From: Flagellimonas lutimaris
Lineage (GTDB): Bacteria > Bacteroidota > Bacteroidia > Flavobacteriales > Flavobacteriaceae
Reading direction: 5' to 3'
DNA length: 64,000 nt
Assembly (NCBI RefSeq): GCF_003581615.1
Contig: NZ_QXFH01000074.1
Coordinates: 63,256 to 127,255 of the forward strand
The stretch's first letter is position 1. Each line of letters begins with the position of its first letter. Position numbers and translations under genes: made by a program. This document shows, one piece after another, positions 45,176 through 54,482 of the stretch. The notes below the pieces were generated by a model. That model was not told where the DNA came from. It worked only from the letters and a program-made list of their open reading frames with translations, and made no database searches.

Positions 45176-46474
45176 CTATTGTCCTTCTTTTTCTCTTTCG
45201 TACTTGCCCATGTATCGTTTCCAAAGTTCGGTTTGATGGGTTTCCAACGAAATGTCCCGACCATCAATATAGGCTTTGGTAAGTTTATTGGTACGCATAT
45301 CTAATGCATCCCCTTCAGAAATAAAGAGCGTAGCACTTTTGCCTTCTTCTAAAGTTCCGTACATGTCATCAATACCTAGAATTTTAGCTGTATTACCGGT
45401 AAGTAACTGTAAGGCGGTTTCCTTGTCAAGTCCTTGAGCTACCGTTTGTCCTGCATAAAAAGCAAGGTTCCTAGCTTGGAAATTGGCAGCATCCTCGTTT
45501 TGAAGACCCACCAAAAGGCCTGCATCCAATAATAATTTTGGCAATTTATACGTGATGTCATAATCATCATCCTCAAAACTTGGCAGGGAATGTGTGCGTT
45601 CAACTAATACAGCAACATTGTGTTGTTTTAGGAAATCTGCAATTTTGTTTGCTCTATATCCTCCAACGATTACCACATTTTTAACACCCATTTCTTTGGC
45701 CATGGTCACGCCATCGGTCATTTCCTTTTCGCCATCGGCATGGATGTACAAACGCTGAGATCCATCAAAAAGGCCTTGCATGGCAGCAAATGGAAGGTTT
45801 TTCTCCTTATCACCTGCTTTTCCGTAGGCTTTGGAATTTTGAAAGAACATTTTAATGTCATCCATTTCTTTTCCATAATCTTTGTTGGGGATATATCCTC
45901 TTTCTTCTCCCATCCACCAACGGCCTCTTCTAAAGAGGTTGGGCCAGTTCATGTGGATACCATCATCGGTTTTTAAGGCAGCGTCTTCCCAGTTCCAAGC
46001 ATCAAACTGAACAATACTGGACGTTCCTGAGATGGTGCCTCCCACAGGAGTAACTTGTCCAATAAGAACCCCATTCGGGCGCATACTTTCCACAACTTTT
46101 GATTCTGCGTTGTAGGCAATCAAACTGCGAACATGAGGAATCATTTCACCGATTTCATCTTGGTCATCACTTGCTCTTACAGCATCAACTTCGACCAAAC
46201 CAAGTGATTTGGATGGTGCGATAAAGCCTGGGTATACATGTTGGCCTTCGGCATTGATCATGGTTCCCATGGTTGGAGCCGCAATATCGGCACCAATGGC
46301 CGTAATCTTACCATCATTAAAAACAATGGTACAGTTCTCTATCACCTCTCCATTACCAATATGGGCCGTGGCACCGATTATGGCAACTTGTTCGGATTGA
46401 GGTGGGGCAGGAGTTTGCTGTGCATTCAATGAAACCCCAAAAACAATTGCTATGATTAAAAATATTTTTTTCAT
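45176..46474 (-). CDS. Amidohydrolase-family protein (secreted, metal site incomplete)
   Basis: 432 residues with a signal peptide (MKKIFLIIAIVFGVSLNAQ). The overall amidohydrolase fold is clear: an N-terminal strand domain (ATAHIGNGEVIENCTIVFND), then VYPGFIAP, and a C-terminal strand (GTLEEGKSATLFISEGD). At the place of the metal-binding HxH after the first strand (usual PGFIDxHTH) it reads VYPGFIAPSKS, so at least two metal ligands are absent. Some later ligands may survive (LYIHADG). It follows the 981-residue paralogue by 10 nt. Possibly a structural or binding partner. Confidence 0.88.
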   Translation of the reverse strand: MKKIFLIIAIVFGVSLNAQQTPAPPQSEQVAIIGATAHIGNGEVIENCTIVFNDGKITAIGADIAAPTMGTMINAEGQHVYPGFIAPSKSLGLVEVDAVRASDDQDEIGEMIPHVRSLIAYNAESKVVESMRPNGVLIGQVTPVGGTISGTSSIVQFDAWNWEDAALKTDDGIHMNWPNLFRRGRWWMGEERGYIPNKDYGKEMDDIKMFFQNSKAYGKAGDKEKNLPFAAMQGLFDGSQRLYIHADGEKEMTDGVTMAKEMGVKNVVIVGGYRANKIADFLKQHNVAVLVERTHSLPSFEDDDYDITYKLPKLLLDAGLLVGLQNEDAANFQARNLAFYAGQTVAQGLDKETALQLLTGNTAKILGIDDMYGTLEEGKSATLFISEGDALDMRTNKLTKAYIDGRDISLETHQTELWKRYMGKYEREKEGQ

Positions 46475-46484
46475 GATTTATTTT

Positions 46485-49430
46485 TTAAAGGGTGTCACAA
46501 TTAAACTCTTGTTTCTTGCTCTGAACGGGAGTACGTGTTTTCTCTCCTTTTTTCTTTTCGTTCAACATCATTCCAATCAGTTGGTTTCTTTCCTTTTTGA
46601 TGGATTCTCTGAGCTTTTTGTCCTTTTCCAAGTCAAAATAGACTTTTCCTTCAATCAAAGTTTTTTCTGCTTTAGCGTAAACGGATAATGGATGGTCACT
46701 CCATAGCACCACATCAGCATCTTTACCTTCCTCGATACTTCCTACGCGGTCGTCCAAGTGAAGCAATTTGGCAGGATTCAAGGTTACCGTTTTCCAAGCT
46801 TCAATTTCTGACATACCGCCATATTTCACTGTTTTACCAGCTTCTTGGTTCAATCTTCTGGACATTTCAGCATCATCACTATTGATGGCCACGGTTACAC
46901 CTTGACTTGTCATAATAGCTGCGTTGTAAGGTATGGCATCGTTTACCTCGTATTTGTACGCCCACCAGTCGCTAAATGTACCTCCGCCAACGCCGTGCTC
47001 GGCCATTTTATCGGCTACTTTGTAACCTTCCAAAATATGGGTAAAGGTGTTCACGCGGAAATCAAATTTCTCGGCAACTTTCATCATCATATTGATTTCG
47101 CTCTGTACATAAGAGTGGCAAGAAATAAAGCGTTCTCCATTCAAGATTTCGGCCAATGTTTCCATTTCCTCATCATAACGGTAAGGCTCACCGCTTTTTT
47201 TCTTGGTGTCATATTCCTTGGCGCGCTGGAAGTAATCGGTATATACTTGTTCCACACCCATTCTTGTTTGTGGGAAACGGGAATAGCTGCCCCAGTTGGA
47301 CTGCTTTACGTTTTCCCCCAAAGCAAACTTGATGAATTTAGGGGAGTTATCAAATATCATGTCCTCGGCACTTTCTCCCCATTTTAATCTTAAAATGGCA
47401 GATTGTCCACCAATTGGGTTGGCAGAACCGTGAAGCAATTGAGCTGTTGTTACACCACCAGCTAAATCTCTATATATGGCAACATCTTTGGGGTCGACAA
47501 CATCTTCCATGCGTACTTCGGCAGAAGAATTGTGTCCTCCTTCGTTTATGGCCAATGCGGCAATATGGGTGTGCTCATCGATTATTCCTGCAGTAAGGTG
47601 CTTACCTGTGGCGTCCACCACGGTAGCTTCACCAGCACGAAGGTCTTTACCAACTTTAGAGATTTTACCGTTTTTGATAAGTACATCGGTATTTTCTAAA
47701 ATGCTTTGGCCCGTCCAAACGGTTGCATTTTTAAATAGGATGTTTTCTTGCTCTGGTTTTTTCTTGAAACCATAACCAACATTGGGATAGGTCAAGGCCA
47801 TTAACTGAGGTTTTTCAGTGGCTTCTTTATCTTTTGATTTTTCCTCAAAAGATGAAGTCTTGGTCATTGTGGCCGAAGTTTCGTCACCATTTGGAAGAAC
47901 CACATTTCCTTTGATAGTTTCAACACCTGGCAAAACATGGGCAACCATTCGGTAAGAACCAACATTGTCTTCACTAAAAGAAATATTCAACCAATCTGCT
48001 GAATAATCAATTTTGGAATCTACCTTTTCGTCACCTTTTTTGATTTCTGCTTTTGGTTTATCGGCATCTCCTGTCAGTGAAACTGTGTAAGTACTTCCGT
48101 TAACGGCTAGATTGTAATCGCCGCGAATATCGATGACATCCATACTCTCGATTACGTTCTTGGTTCCTTGAACCCAGTTTTCGTAAAGCGTGGTTCCTTT
48201 GTCAAAAATATCTCCGGACGTAATCAAGAAGTTGGCTTGGCTTCCAGCTTGCAATGAACCAATTTCGTTGGATTTGCCTAAAATTTCAGCAGGAACAGTA
48301 GTCAAAGCTTCCAATGCTATAGTTTTCGAAAGTCCATAAGTAATGGCCTTCATGATTTTTCCTTTCAATTCTTTTGGGGACTTAAGTCCGTGCAAAGTGA
48401 TGGAGAAATCCACACCGTTATCGGCCAAAACCTTTGGATTGGACGGGGCCAAGTTCCAATGTCTCATATCTTTCAAAGCAATGTATTTTGCTTCATAAGG
48501 GTTAGAAACGTCGAATGCATCTGGAAAATCCAGCGGTAGAATCAACTTGGCATTGGAGGCCTTAATATCATCAATACGCTCGTACTCATCCCCTCCAGCT
48601 AAAATAGTGTACTGAATTCCGAACAAGTCTCCGATTTTATCGGCACGTAAAACGTTGCCATTGTCGCCAGCTGCATAAATCTGGGTTAATCCTTTGTTGG
48701 CAATAAGAGCTTCCAAAGAACGGTCTTTGGTATCCACATTGCCTTTGCTGTACCAATCCATGTCATAATACACCTGACGCATCAAAGCCATGGCTCCCAT
48801 CAATGAGCCAGGGTAGGATTGCCTGGATGCAACACTTTTTTTAAACGAAAAGTATTGTGCAGATTTATCCGATAGAATTCGCTGTGCTTCAGATGCTTCG
48901 TCGTTCAAGGCAACCAAAACTCCAGTTCCTCTCGCGATACCGTCCTCAATATGTGCGTTGATAGTTCCAAAACCAGCATTTCTAAGCTCCTTGGCTTCTT
49001 TGGCATCATACGTAAAACTGTTGATGGCGTCTTTCTCTGGCATTATGTGATCGTTCCAGTAAAAACCTTCTCTCGATGGGCCATATTGTGCGGACCTTCC
49101 GCCGCCGCTGGCTTTCTTGGGAAGTTCTACGCCAAATCCTGAGAAAACATCTATAAAAGATGGGTAGATGGATTTTCCATCCAGATTTTCTACCACTGCA
49201 TTTTTGGGTATGCTTACGGATTTCCCCACTTGTACGACTTTGCCATTTTGGATGAGCAAAGTACCATTGTTGATGACTTGTGTGGGGGTTACATAAATCT
49301 TGGCATTGGTAAATGCCATGTAATTGTTGTTCTTCTTTGCCTTTACACCGTCATTTTTTGGAAAATAATCCTGTGCAAACAAAGAAACACTGCCCATAAA
49401 GAGAAACAGCGCTAAAAGTTTAAGTTTCAT
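46485..49430 (-). CDS. Double amidohydrolase-domain secreted protein
   Basis: 981 residues with a signal peptide (MKLKLLALFLFMGSVSLFAQ). Two amidohydrolase modules in tandem: residues about 40-440 and about 570-960. The first reads SIYPSFIDVFSGFG in place of PGFIDxHTH and lacks the HxH metal ligands. The second has GIIDEHTH, a later NTFTHIL and INSDDAE, so its metal site looks complete. Between them is a beta-rich linker (about 445-560). Imidazolonepropionase or dipeptidase-like substrates are possible; the actual one is unknown. It leads a two-gene operon with 45176-46474. Confidence 0.9.
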   Translation of the reverse strand: MKLKLLALFLFMGSVSLFAQDYFPKNDGVKAKKNNNYMAFTNAKIYVTPTQVINNGTLLIQNGKVVQVGKSVSIPKNAVVENLDGKSIYPSFIDVFSGFGVELPKKASGGGRSAQYGPSREGFYWNDHIMPEKDAINSFTYDAKEAKELRNAGFGTINAHIEDGIARGTGVLVALNDEASEAQRILSDKSAQYFSFKKSVASRQSYPGSLMGAMALMRQVYYDMDWYSKGNVDTKDRSLEALIANKGLTQIYAAGDNGNVLRADKIGDLFGIQYTILAGGDEYERIDDIKASNAKLILPLDFPDAFDVSNPYEAKYIALKDMRHWNLAPSNPKVLADNGVDFSITLHGLKSPKELKGKIMKAITYGLSKTIALEALTTVPAEILGKSNEIGSLQAGSQANFLITSGDIFDKGTTLYENWVQGTKNVIESMDVIDIRGDYNLAVNGSTYTVSLTGDADKPKAEIKKGDEKVDSKIDYSADWLNISFSEDNVGSYRMVAHVLPGVETIKGNVVLPNGDETSATMTKTSSFEEKSKDKEATEKPQLMALTYPNVGYGFKKKPEQENILFKNATVWTGQSILENTDVLIKNGKISKVGKDLRAGEATVVDATGKHLTAGIIDEHTHIAALAINEGGHNSSAEVRMEDVVDPKDVAIYRDLAGGVTTAQLLHGSANPIGGQSAILRLKWGESAEDMIFDNSPKFIKFALGENVKQSNWGSYSRFPQTRMGVEQVYTDYFQRAKEYDTKKKSGEPYRYDEEMETLAEILNGERFISCHSYVQSEINMMMKVAEKFDFRVNTFTHILEGYKVADKMAEHGVGGGTFSDWWAYKYEVNDAIPYNAAIMTSQGVTVAINSDDAEMSRRLNQEAGKTVKYGGMSEIEAWKTVTLNPAKLLHLDDRVGSIEEGKDADVVLWSDHPLSVYAKAEKTLIEGKVYFDLEKDKKLRESIKKERNQLIGMMLNEKKKGEKTRTPVQSKKQEFNCDTL

Positions 49431-49455
49431 AAGGTTTGAATTGAATTAGTCGGTT

Positions 49456-49486
49456 TAAAGATAACCTTTGTAAAAGGACTCCGCAA
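49456..49486 (-). promoter_or_regulatory. Promoter of the amidohydrolase operon
   Basis: Read on the minus strand: TTG (49486-49484), 20 nt, then TATCTTTA (49463-49456), 7 of 8 positions of TAnnTTTG. About 25 nt before the ATG at 49430. Confidence 0.5.
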
Positions 49487-49489
49487 GTT

Positions 49490-50563
49490 TCAATTCTGGG
49501 GAAATTGCTGTTTCCTGTAGTTGATGATAAGCCCTACCACTGCATTATAACTTTTTATGCCTTCCTTTTGGTTGTTCACCTTTAAAAAAGTGTTGAACAC
49601 GGATTTGAAGATGGGTTCCAAGGGGTTCTCATATTTTTCCCAAAAATCCCGCAATTCATTAAAATTTTCCTTCACTCCGGGATTGATAGTACTCACGATT
49701 TCATTGTATGCTTCCTCATCTTTATAAAAAAGGTCGGTAAGGCAATACCCAAGGGCATGATTGTAAGCCGAATATTTAAAATAGGGGTCTTCACTTTGTG
49801 AAGTGACCAAAAAGCCTATAAAATTGGTAGCTCCCTCGGCGGAATATCCTAATTGATGCCCAACTTCGTGTCCGCTTACGGTGGGCAGCCTAAATTTTGG
49901 AGTAATACCATTTACTTGAGCCTCGTTGGTAAATGGGTTGAGGTAGCCACCATACCCCATAAAAGTTAGAGGTACGCTGTATATGGACGATTTAAGGCTC
50001 CGATGTTGGTATTTAAAATCGGGGAATTGCTTTGCAAAGTTTGCGTAGGCCTTCTCCGTTTTTGTAAAGATTTCTTTTTTGGAATAGGGGATGTGCACGG
50101 GTGAAACAGTATCTCTAGTTAATTCAAACTGATATTGGTTGGTCCTATCAACAATATATTGTGTCAATTCCATCAGTTCTTCAACGGTATAATCACGTTC
50201 AATGCCCAGTTTCCAGTTAATGGGTTGGCGGTAGTAGTTCATGCCCCAAAGCAGATGAAAGGCAAAATAAACGATGGATAGTACGACGATGATATCCTTT
50301 AAAAATAACAGTGGTTTCCGTTTGATGCTTTTCCAATGTTTGTAAATGTACCTAATGGCTAAAATTACCAGCACAGTGTACACCAAATCCCCAAAGGAAA
50401 AAGGAATCCAACCTAAAAGGATTCTTGAAAATTGAGAAATGTATGAGTAAATACCATTGCTATAGTAATCTTCCACAAAGTTTGGGTAGCTACTTAGCCA
50501 CTTTACCAATAGAATTTGTATTGGCAGCGCAATGGCAATGATTGTCTTGGTTTTTTGTCCCAT
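49490..50563 (-). CDS. DUF3810 membrane protein with zinc-protease-like motif
   Basis: 357 residues from Met at 50563 (MGQKTKTIIAIALPIQI); Met at 50578 would add five residues. N-terminal membrane helices (about 6-25, 45-70 and 85-105) precede a soluble domain. The motif SGHEVGHQLGYSAEGATNFI contains HEVGH, a zincin-like motif followed by a Glu-rich segment (SEGATNFIGFLVTSQSED). This is the DUF3810 family, presumed membrane metallopeptidases of unknown substrate. It sits between an amidohydrolase promoter and the terminator of the PPIase gene. Confidence 0.88.
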   Translation of the reverse strand: MGQKTKTIIAIALPIQILLVKWLSSYPNFVEDYYSNGIYSYISQFSRILLGWIPFSFGDLVYTVLVILAIRYIYKHWKSIKRKPLLFLKDIIVVLSIVYFAFHLLWGMNYYRQPINWKLGIERDYTVEELMELTQYIVDRTNQYQFELTRDTVSPVHIPYSKKEIFTKTEKAYANFAKQFPDFKYQHRSLKSSIYSVPLTFMGYGGYLNPFTNEAQVNGITPKFRLPTVSGHEVGHQLGYSAEGATNFIGFLVTSQSEDPYFKYSAYNHALGYCLTDLFYKDEEAYNEIVSTINPGVKENFNELRDFWEKYENPLEPIFKSVFNTFLKVNNQKEGIKSYNAVVGLIINYRKQQFPQN

Positions 50564-50594
50564 CAAAAATGAAAGCAATGCATTTCGGTCAACT

Positions 50595-50626
50595 AAAAAA
50601 GCCGTACGGAAAAGTACGGCTTTTTT
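50595..50626 (-). terminator. Terminator after the cyclophilin-FKBP gene
   Basis: Stem AAAAAAGCCGTAC (50595-50607) with GTACGGCTTTTTT (50614-50626), loop GGAAAA. It is symmetrical, so it could act both ways, but only the minus-strand gene ends here (stop 50648). Confidence 0.8.
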
Positions 50627-50647
50627 GTGTTATGACTTTATATTTTG

Positions 50648-51751
50648 TTACTGTATTCCAACGATTTCCACATCAAAAACCAAAGTGGAACCACCAGGGA
50701 TAGGGCCGTAGTCGTTATCTCCGTAACCCAAGTGCGGAGGGATGAACAAACGTACTTTGTCACCAACTTTCATCGTCAACAAACCTTCACGGAAACCTGC
50801 TGCCAACTGGGCATCTGGACTATAATCCATTGGGAACGGCCGGTATCCGCCCTGATCTCTTCTGCCTGGGTTCAATTGGTTGAATTTGGTGGCGACTTCC
50901 TCGATATTGCTATCAAATAAATCACCGTTGAACAACCATCCGGCATAGTTTACCAATACCTTTTGACCAATCTTTGGCTGCTCTCCATCACCTTCTTTCA
51001 ATTTTAAAATACGCAGACCGCTATTGGTTTCCTCCGCTTCGTTGATTTGTTCGGTAAATTGGGCAGTTAAATCTTCTTTCATTTTGATGAATGCCTCTTC
51101 GGCTGCTTTAGCTTCTTCAAAATAATCGCTCATGATCTGAACGGCATCAAACTGACGTGCTTCCTTGCCATTGCGAACAATTTCCACATGATCCATGGCA
51201 ATTTCAGAAATTGGTCTATCACCAGCACCAGTTTTAACATTGGCAATCGTGTCCACTACATCCATTCCTGCGACTACTTCACCAAAAACGGTGTGTTTGT
51301 CATCTAACCATGGAGTGGCCTTATGGGTAATGAAAAATTGGCTGCTGTTGGTCTTGGGCCCTCTGTTGGCCATGGAAAGGATTCCTTTTTTTGAGTGTCT
51401 CAACGAATCGTTGAACTCATCTTTGAAAGTATATCCGATATTTCCACTTCCAGAACCCGTTGGATCCCCACCCTGAATCATAAAATCCTTAATGACCCTG
51501 TGGAATACAATCCCATCGTAGAATTTTTTGTCCTTGTACTCATCGTTCACAAATGGGTTTTTGCCTTCGGCCAAGGATACAAAGTTGGCCACGGTAACCG
51601 GGGTCTTTTTGTATTCTAATTGGATGATAATATCTCCCTTCGTGGTCTGGATATCGGCAAAAATACCATCTCCCAAATCAGCATATTTGCTCGACTTGCA
51701 TCCTATAATCACTAGGAGAAATAATGGTATGATGTAAAATAATTTCTTCAT
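50648..51751 (-). CDS. Cyclophilin-FKBP fusion peptidyl-prolyl isomerase, lipoprotein
   Basis: 367 residues. Signal and lipobox MKKLFYIIPLFLLVIIGCKS. Residues about 30-190 are a cyclophilin domain (FHRVIKDFMIQGGDPTGSGSG, SQFFITHKATPWLDDKHTVFG), and residues about 245-365 an FKBP domain (VLVNYAGWLFNGDLFDSN, FPMDYSPDAQLAAGFREGLLTMKVGDKVRLFIPPHLGYG). Both PPIase active sites look complete. Two unrelated isomerase folds on one lipid anchor suggest a periplasmic or outer-membrane chaperone. It lies 12 nt after gldI and nrnA in the same direction. Confidence 0.93.
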   Translation of the reverse strand: MKKLFYIIPLFLLVIIGCKSSKYADLGDGIFADIQTTKGDIIIQLEYKKTPVTVANFVSLAEGKNPFVNDEYKDKKFYDGIVFHRVIKDFMIQGGDPTGSGSGNIGYTFKDEFNDSLRHSKKGILSMANRGPKTNSSQFFITHKATPWLDDKHTVFGEVVAGMDVVDTIANVKTGAGDRPISEIAMDHVEIVRNGKEARQFDAVQIMSDYFEEAKAAEEAFIKMKEDLTAQFTEQINEAEETNSGLRILKLKEGDGEQPKIGQKVLVNYAGWLFNGDLFDSNIEEVATKFNQLNPGRRDQGGYRPFPMDYSPDAQLAAGFREGLLTMKVGDKVRLFIPPHLGYGDNDYGPIPGGSTLVFDVEIVGIQ

Positions 51752-51762
51752 TGCTTATGAAT

Positions 51763-52311
51763 TTAGTTTAAACTGTCGTTATCTATTATGATTGTATGTA
51801 ATTCTACTGATGATTTAAGTGGTGTTTTGGGACCAATGGCCTTATTGTCTCCTTGATAGCCGTAGGCTAGGGGGGATGGGAACAAAAATGTAACTTTCTC
51901 GTTTATTTTTAAGAGTTTCACTGCATTTTGAAGCCCGGGGAACAATTGTTGTTTGTCAATTACATGCGATTGAGGCCCAATTTCTTGCGCAGTGTAAATG
52001 GTATCGTTGTTAAGGTTCATTAAATTATAGGAAAACAAAATTTGGTCTCCTGTTTTTGGTTGATAGATGGCTGTATCATTTTTGGTTTCATAGTAGTACC
52101 AGAATCCATCTGGACTTGAGAGGTATTCGTGAACCGTATCCTTGGAAATGATTTCCTGAATGGCTTCTTCTTCTGCAGCCAATAATTTTTTGGTGCGCTC
52201 TATGGATTCCTTGTAAAAACTACCCGATTTAACCTCCACGGGTTTTCTCGGCTCTGGACCTCCGCAACTCACAACGATTGCAATCAAAAGTACAGCTAGA
52301 AAAAATCTCAT
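51763..52311 (-). CDS. gldI: Gliding-motility-associated peptidyl-prolyl isomerase GldI
   Basis: 182 residues. Signal and lipobox MRFFLAVLLIAIVVSCGGPE. An FKBP-type domain follows a charged helix (SFYKESIERTKKLLAAEEEAI). The FKBP core reads GPQSHVIDKQQLFPGLQNAVKLL and VTFLFPSPLAYGYQGDNKA. GldI is a lipoprotein PPIase required for flavobacterial gliding (T9SS-linked) folding of secreted or motility proteins. It overlaps nrnA by 4 nt (ATGA), the conserved order in flavobacteria. No other gld or spr genes are in the window. Confidence 0.93.
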   Translation of the reverse strand: MRFFLAVLLIAIVVSCGGPEPRKPVEVKSGSFYKESIERTKKLLAAEEEAIQEIISKDTVHEYLSSPDGFWYYYETKNDTAIYQPKTGDQILFSYNLMNLNNDTIYTAQEIGPQSHVIDKQQLFPGLQNAVKLLKINEKVTFLFPSPLAYGYQGDNKAIGPKTPLKSSVELHTIIIDNDSLN

Positions 52312-53324
52312 GGGTTCAGTTTACTTTTATAGGTTTTCAAAATCTCATTGAATTTGGATATGGTCTCGTCCATACTTACTTCGCTTCTTCCCCCAGCGGC
52401 ATTGGTATGTCCACCTCCACTAAAATGTTCCCTTGCAAATTCGTTCACTGAAAAGTCTCCAACGGAACGAAGCGAAATCTTAATAATTCCCTCTTCACGA
52501 TTTTCAATAAAAATGAGCGCGAAAATAATACCTTCCAAAGTTAGCCCATAATTCACAAAGCCTTCGGTATCACCTTTTTTAAAATCGTATTGGTCCAACT
52601 CATCTTGGCTTAGGGTAATGTATGCTGTTTTATACTCAGGCAGAATCACCATATTACTCAGGGCAACACCTAGCAAATGCAGGCGAGATGGCGAATTGGT
52701 ATCGAAAACATTTTGATGAATTTCCATATTGTTCGCACCCTTATCAATAAGTTCGGCCACCACGCGATGTGTTTTACTCGATGTTGAACGGTACTTGAAA
52801 GACCCTGTATCCGTCAAAATACCTGTGTATAGATTCGTGGCGATATCGGCATCAATAAGACTCGTTTCCTCTAAAAAGTCGATGAAGTTGTACACCATTT
52901 CACAGGTGGAGCTCATGGTTACATCAGAATAAGTCACCTTAGCATAATCACCGGGTTGTTGGTGATGGTCTATCATGATAAAATCAGCTGTTGCTTCTTG
53001 CAAGGCAGATTCCATTTGTCCAACACGGGAGAGGTCGTTAAAGTCCAAGGTGAAAATTAACGTAGCTTCATTTATGGTTGCTTTTGCTTTAGGGTTTTCC
53101 CTTTCAAAATTGATAACGGTATTATTCCATGGCATCCATTTCAGGAATTTAGGATAGTCGTTGGGTGCAACAACCTTAACTGTGTGCCCTTTCGCTTTTA
53201 AAAAACCATAGAGCGCCAAACAGGAACCCATAGCATCACCGTCGGGGTTTCTGTGGGGTATAATTGCTATCTTCTGAGGTTGGGAAAGTATCGACTTTAC
53301 TGTCTTGATATCCGCTGAATTCAT
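52308..53324 (-). CDS. nrnA: Bifunctional oligoribonuclease / PAP phosphatase NrnA
   Basis: 338 residues from ATG 53324 (MNSADIKTVKSILSQPQKIA). An earlier upstream frame reaches into the divergent gene and is not used. DHH/DHHA1 phosphoesterase: NPDGDAMGSCLALYGF (DHH motif I), MIDHHQQPGDY, and the DHHA1 GGGHTNAAGG loop. It degrades oligoribonucleotides (nanoRNA) and 3'-phosphoadenosine 5'-phosphate. It is followed by gldI with a 4-nt overlap. A TATATTTG box overlaps its 5' end (see findings). Confidence 0.93.
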   Translation of the reverse strand: MNSADIKTVKSILSQPQKIAIIPHRNPDGDAMGSCLALYGFLKAKGHTVKVVAPNDYPKFLKWMPWNNTVINFERENPKAKATINEATLIFTLDFNDLSRVGQMESALQEATADFIMIDHHQQPGDYAKVTYSDVTMSSTCEMVYNFIDFLEETSLIDADIATNLYTGILTDTGSFKYRSTSSKTHRVVAELIDKGANNMEIHQNVFDTNSPSRLHLLGVALSNMVILPEYKTAYITLSQDELDQYDFKKGDTEGFVNYGLTLEGIIFALIFIENREEGIIKISLRSVGDFSVNEFAREHFSGGGHTNAAGGRSEVSMDETISKFNEILKTYKSKLNP

Positions 53325-53398
53325 GCGGCCAAATATACAATAATATAATATAGAGGTAACTCGGTTTATCCGTATTTTTGACGCAATAATCATACAAG

Positions 53399-54433
53399 AT
53401 GAAGCAATTTTACCTATTTCTAGCAACCTTGATTCTGTTTTCCGCCTGTAAAAAGAAGATAGAAAAAACCCAGGAGGTCCCTGTGAAGCCTACTCCCGAT
53501 TTTGTAGTGGCCTTTGGGTCGTGCAATATGTCGCAAGAACCCAACCCTTTTTGGGATGATATTTTGGCAGAAAGTCCAGATGTCTGGATATGGGGCGGTG
53601 ATATTGTCTATGCTGATACAGACGATGTTGAAAAATTAAGGGCCATTTATGCCATGCAGGATACGGTTGCCGAATATGCCAAATTGAGGGCCGAAGTACC
53701 CATTATCGGAACATGGGACGATCATGATTTTGGTTTAAATGACGGTGGCTCCGACTTTTCCATTAAAGAAGAAAGCCAACAAGTGTTTTTGGATTTTATG
53801 GGCATTCCCGAGGATAGCGAAAGAAGAAACCGCGAGGGGGTGTATGCCTCCCACGAATATGAGGTTCCTGCAGGAAAAGTAAAGGTCATTGTTTTAGATA
53901 CCCGCTACTTTAGAAGTGAACTTGTTAAAGATGAGGGGTCCAAAAAAAGATATAAACCTACAACGGATTCCACCGCCACTGTCCTTGGTGAAGCACAATG
54001 GCAATGGTTGGAGAACGAACTCAACCAATCTGATGCTGATTTCAATTTGATTATGTCCAGCATTCAGGTGCTTTCTGGGGAGCATGGTTTTGAAACTTGG
54101 GGCAATTTTCCTTTGGAAGTAGATAAATTGGAAAACCTAATAGCCCAATCAGGAGCCAAAGGTGTGATTATTTTATCGGGAGACAGACATATTTCTGAAT
54201 TCTCTAAGACCAATATTGATGGTCTTTCTTATCCTTTGGTGGATTTTACCAGCAGCGGACTTACCCATTCCTATTTTAGTTTTAGTGGTGAACCCAACCA
54301 GCACAGAATTGGGGAGGTGGTTTCTGAGAAAAGTTATGGGGTAATCACCTTCGATTTTGAAAAAAAAGAGGCCGATATGAAGATGAAGGGAGATAATGGT
54401 GTGGTGCTACAAGAGTTAAAACAAACCTATTGA
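53399..54433 (+). CDS. PhoD-like alkaline phosphatase family lipoprotein
   Basis: 344 residues. The signal and lipobox MKQFYLFLATLILFSACKKK anchor it in the periplasm. Metallophosphatase motifs: VVAFGSCN, WIWGGDIVYAD, GTWDDHDFGLND, LSGDRHISEF. It is a PhoD-like phosphodiesterase or phosphatase with Fe/Ca-type metals. It may release phosphate from nucleotides, lipids or wall polymers; the substrate is unknown. A TATTTTTG -7 box is 18 nt before the start codon. Confidence 0.9.
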   Translation: MKQFYLFLATLILFSACKKKIEKTQEVPVKPTPDFVVAFGSCNMSQEPNPFWDDILAESPDVWIWGGDIVYADTDDVEKLRAIYAMQDTVAEYAKLRAEVPIIGTWDDHDFGLNDGGSDFSIKEESQQVFLDFMGIPEDSERRNREGVYASHEYEVPAGKVKVIVLDTRYFRSELVKDEGSKKRYKPTTDSTATVLGEAQWQWLENELNQSDADFNLIMSSIQVLSGEHGFETWGNFPLEVDKLENLIAQSGAKGVIILSGDRHISEFSKTNIDGLSYPLVDFTSSGLTHSYFSFSGEPNQHRIGEVVSEKSYGVITFDFEKKEADMKMKGDNGVVLQELKQTY

Positions 54434-54436
54434 GCC

Positions 54437-54466
54437 TTGTAGCTTGGTTGAAAAAGCTTAAGTTTG
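54437..54466 (+). promoter_or_regulatory. Promoter of ndk
   Basis: TTG at 54437-54439, 19 nt, TAAGTTTG at 54459-54466: a full match to the Bacteroidota consensus. Predicted start near 54472, leader about 11 nt. Confidence 0.6.
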
Positions 54467-54482
54467 CGCAAAATTTAAAAAA

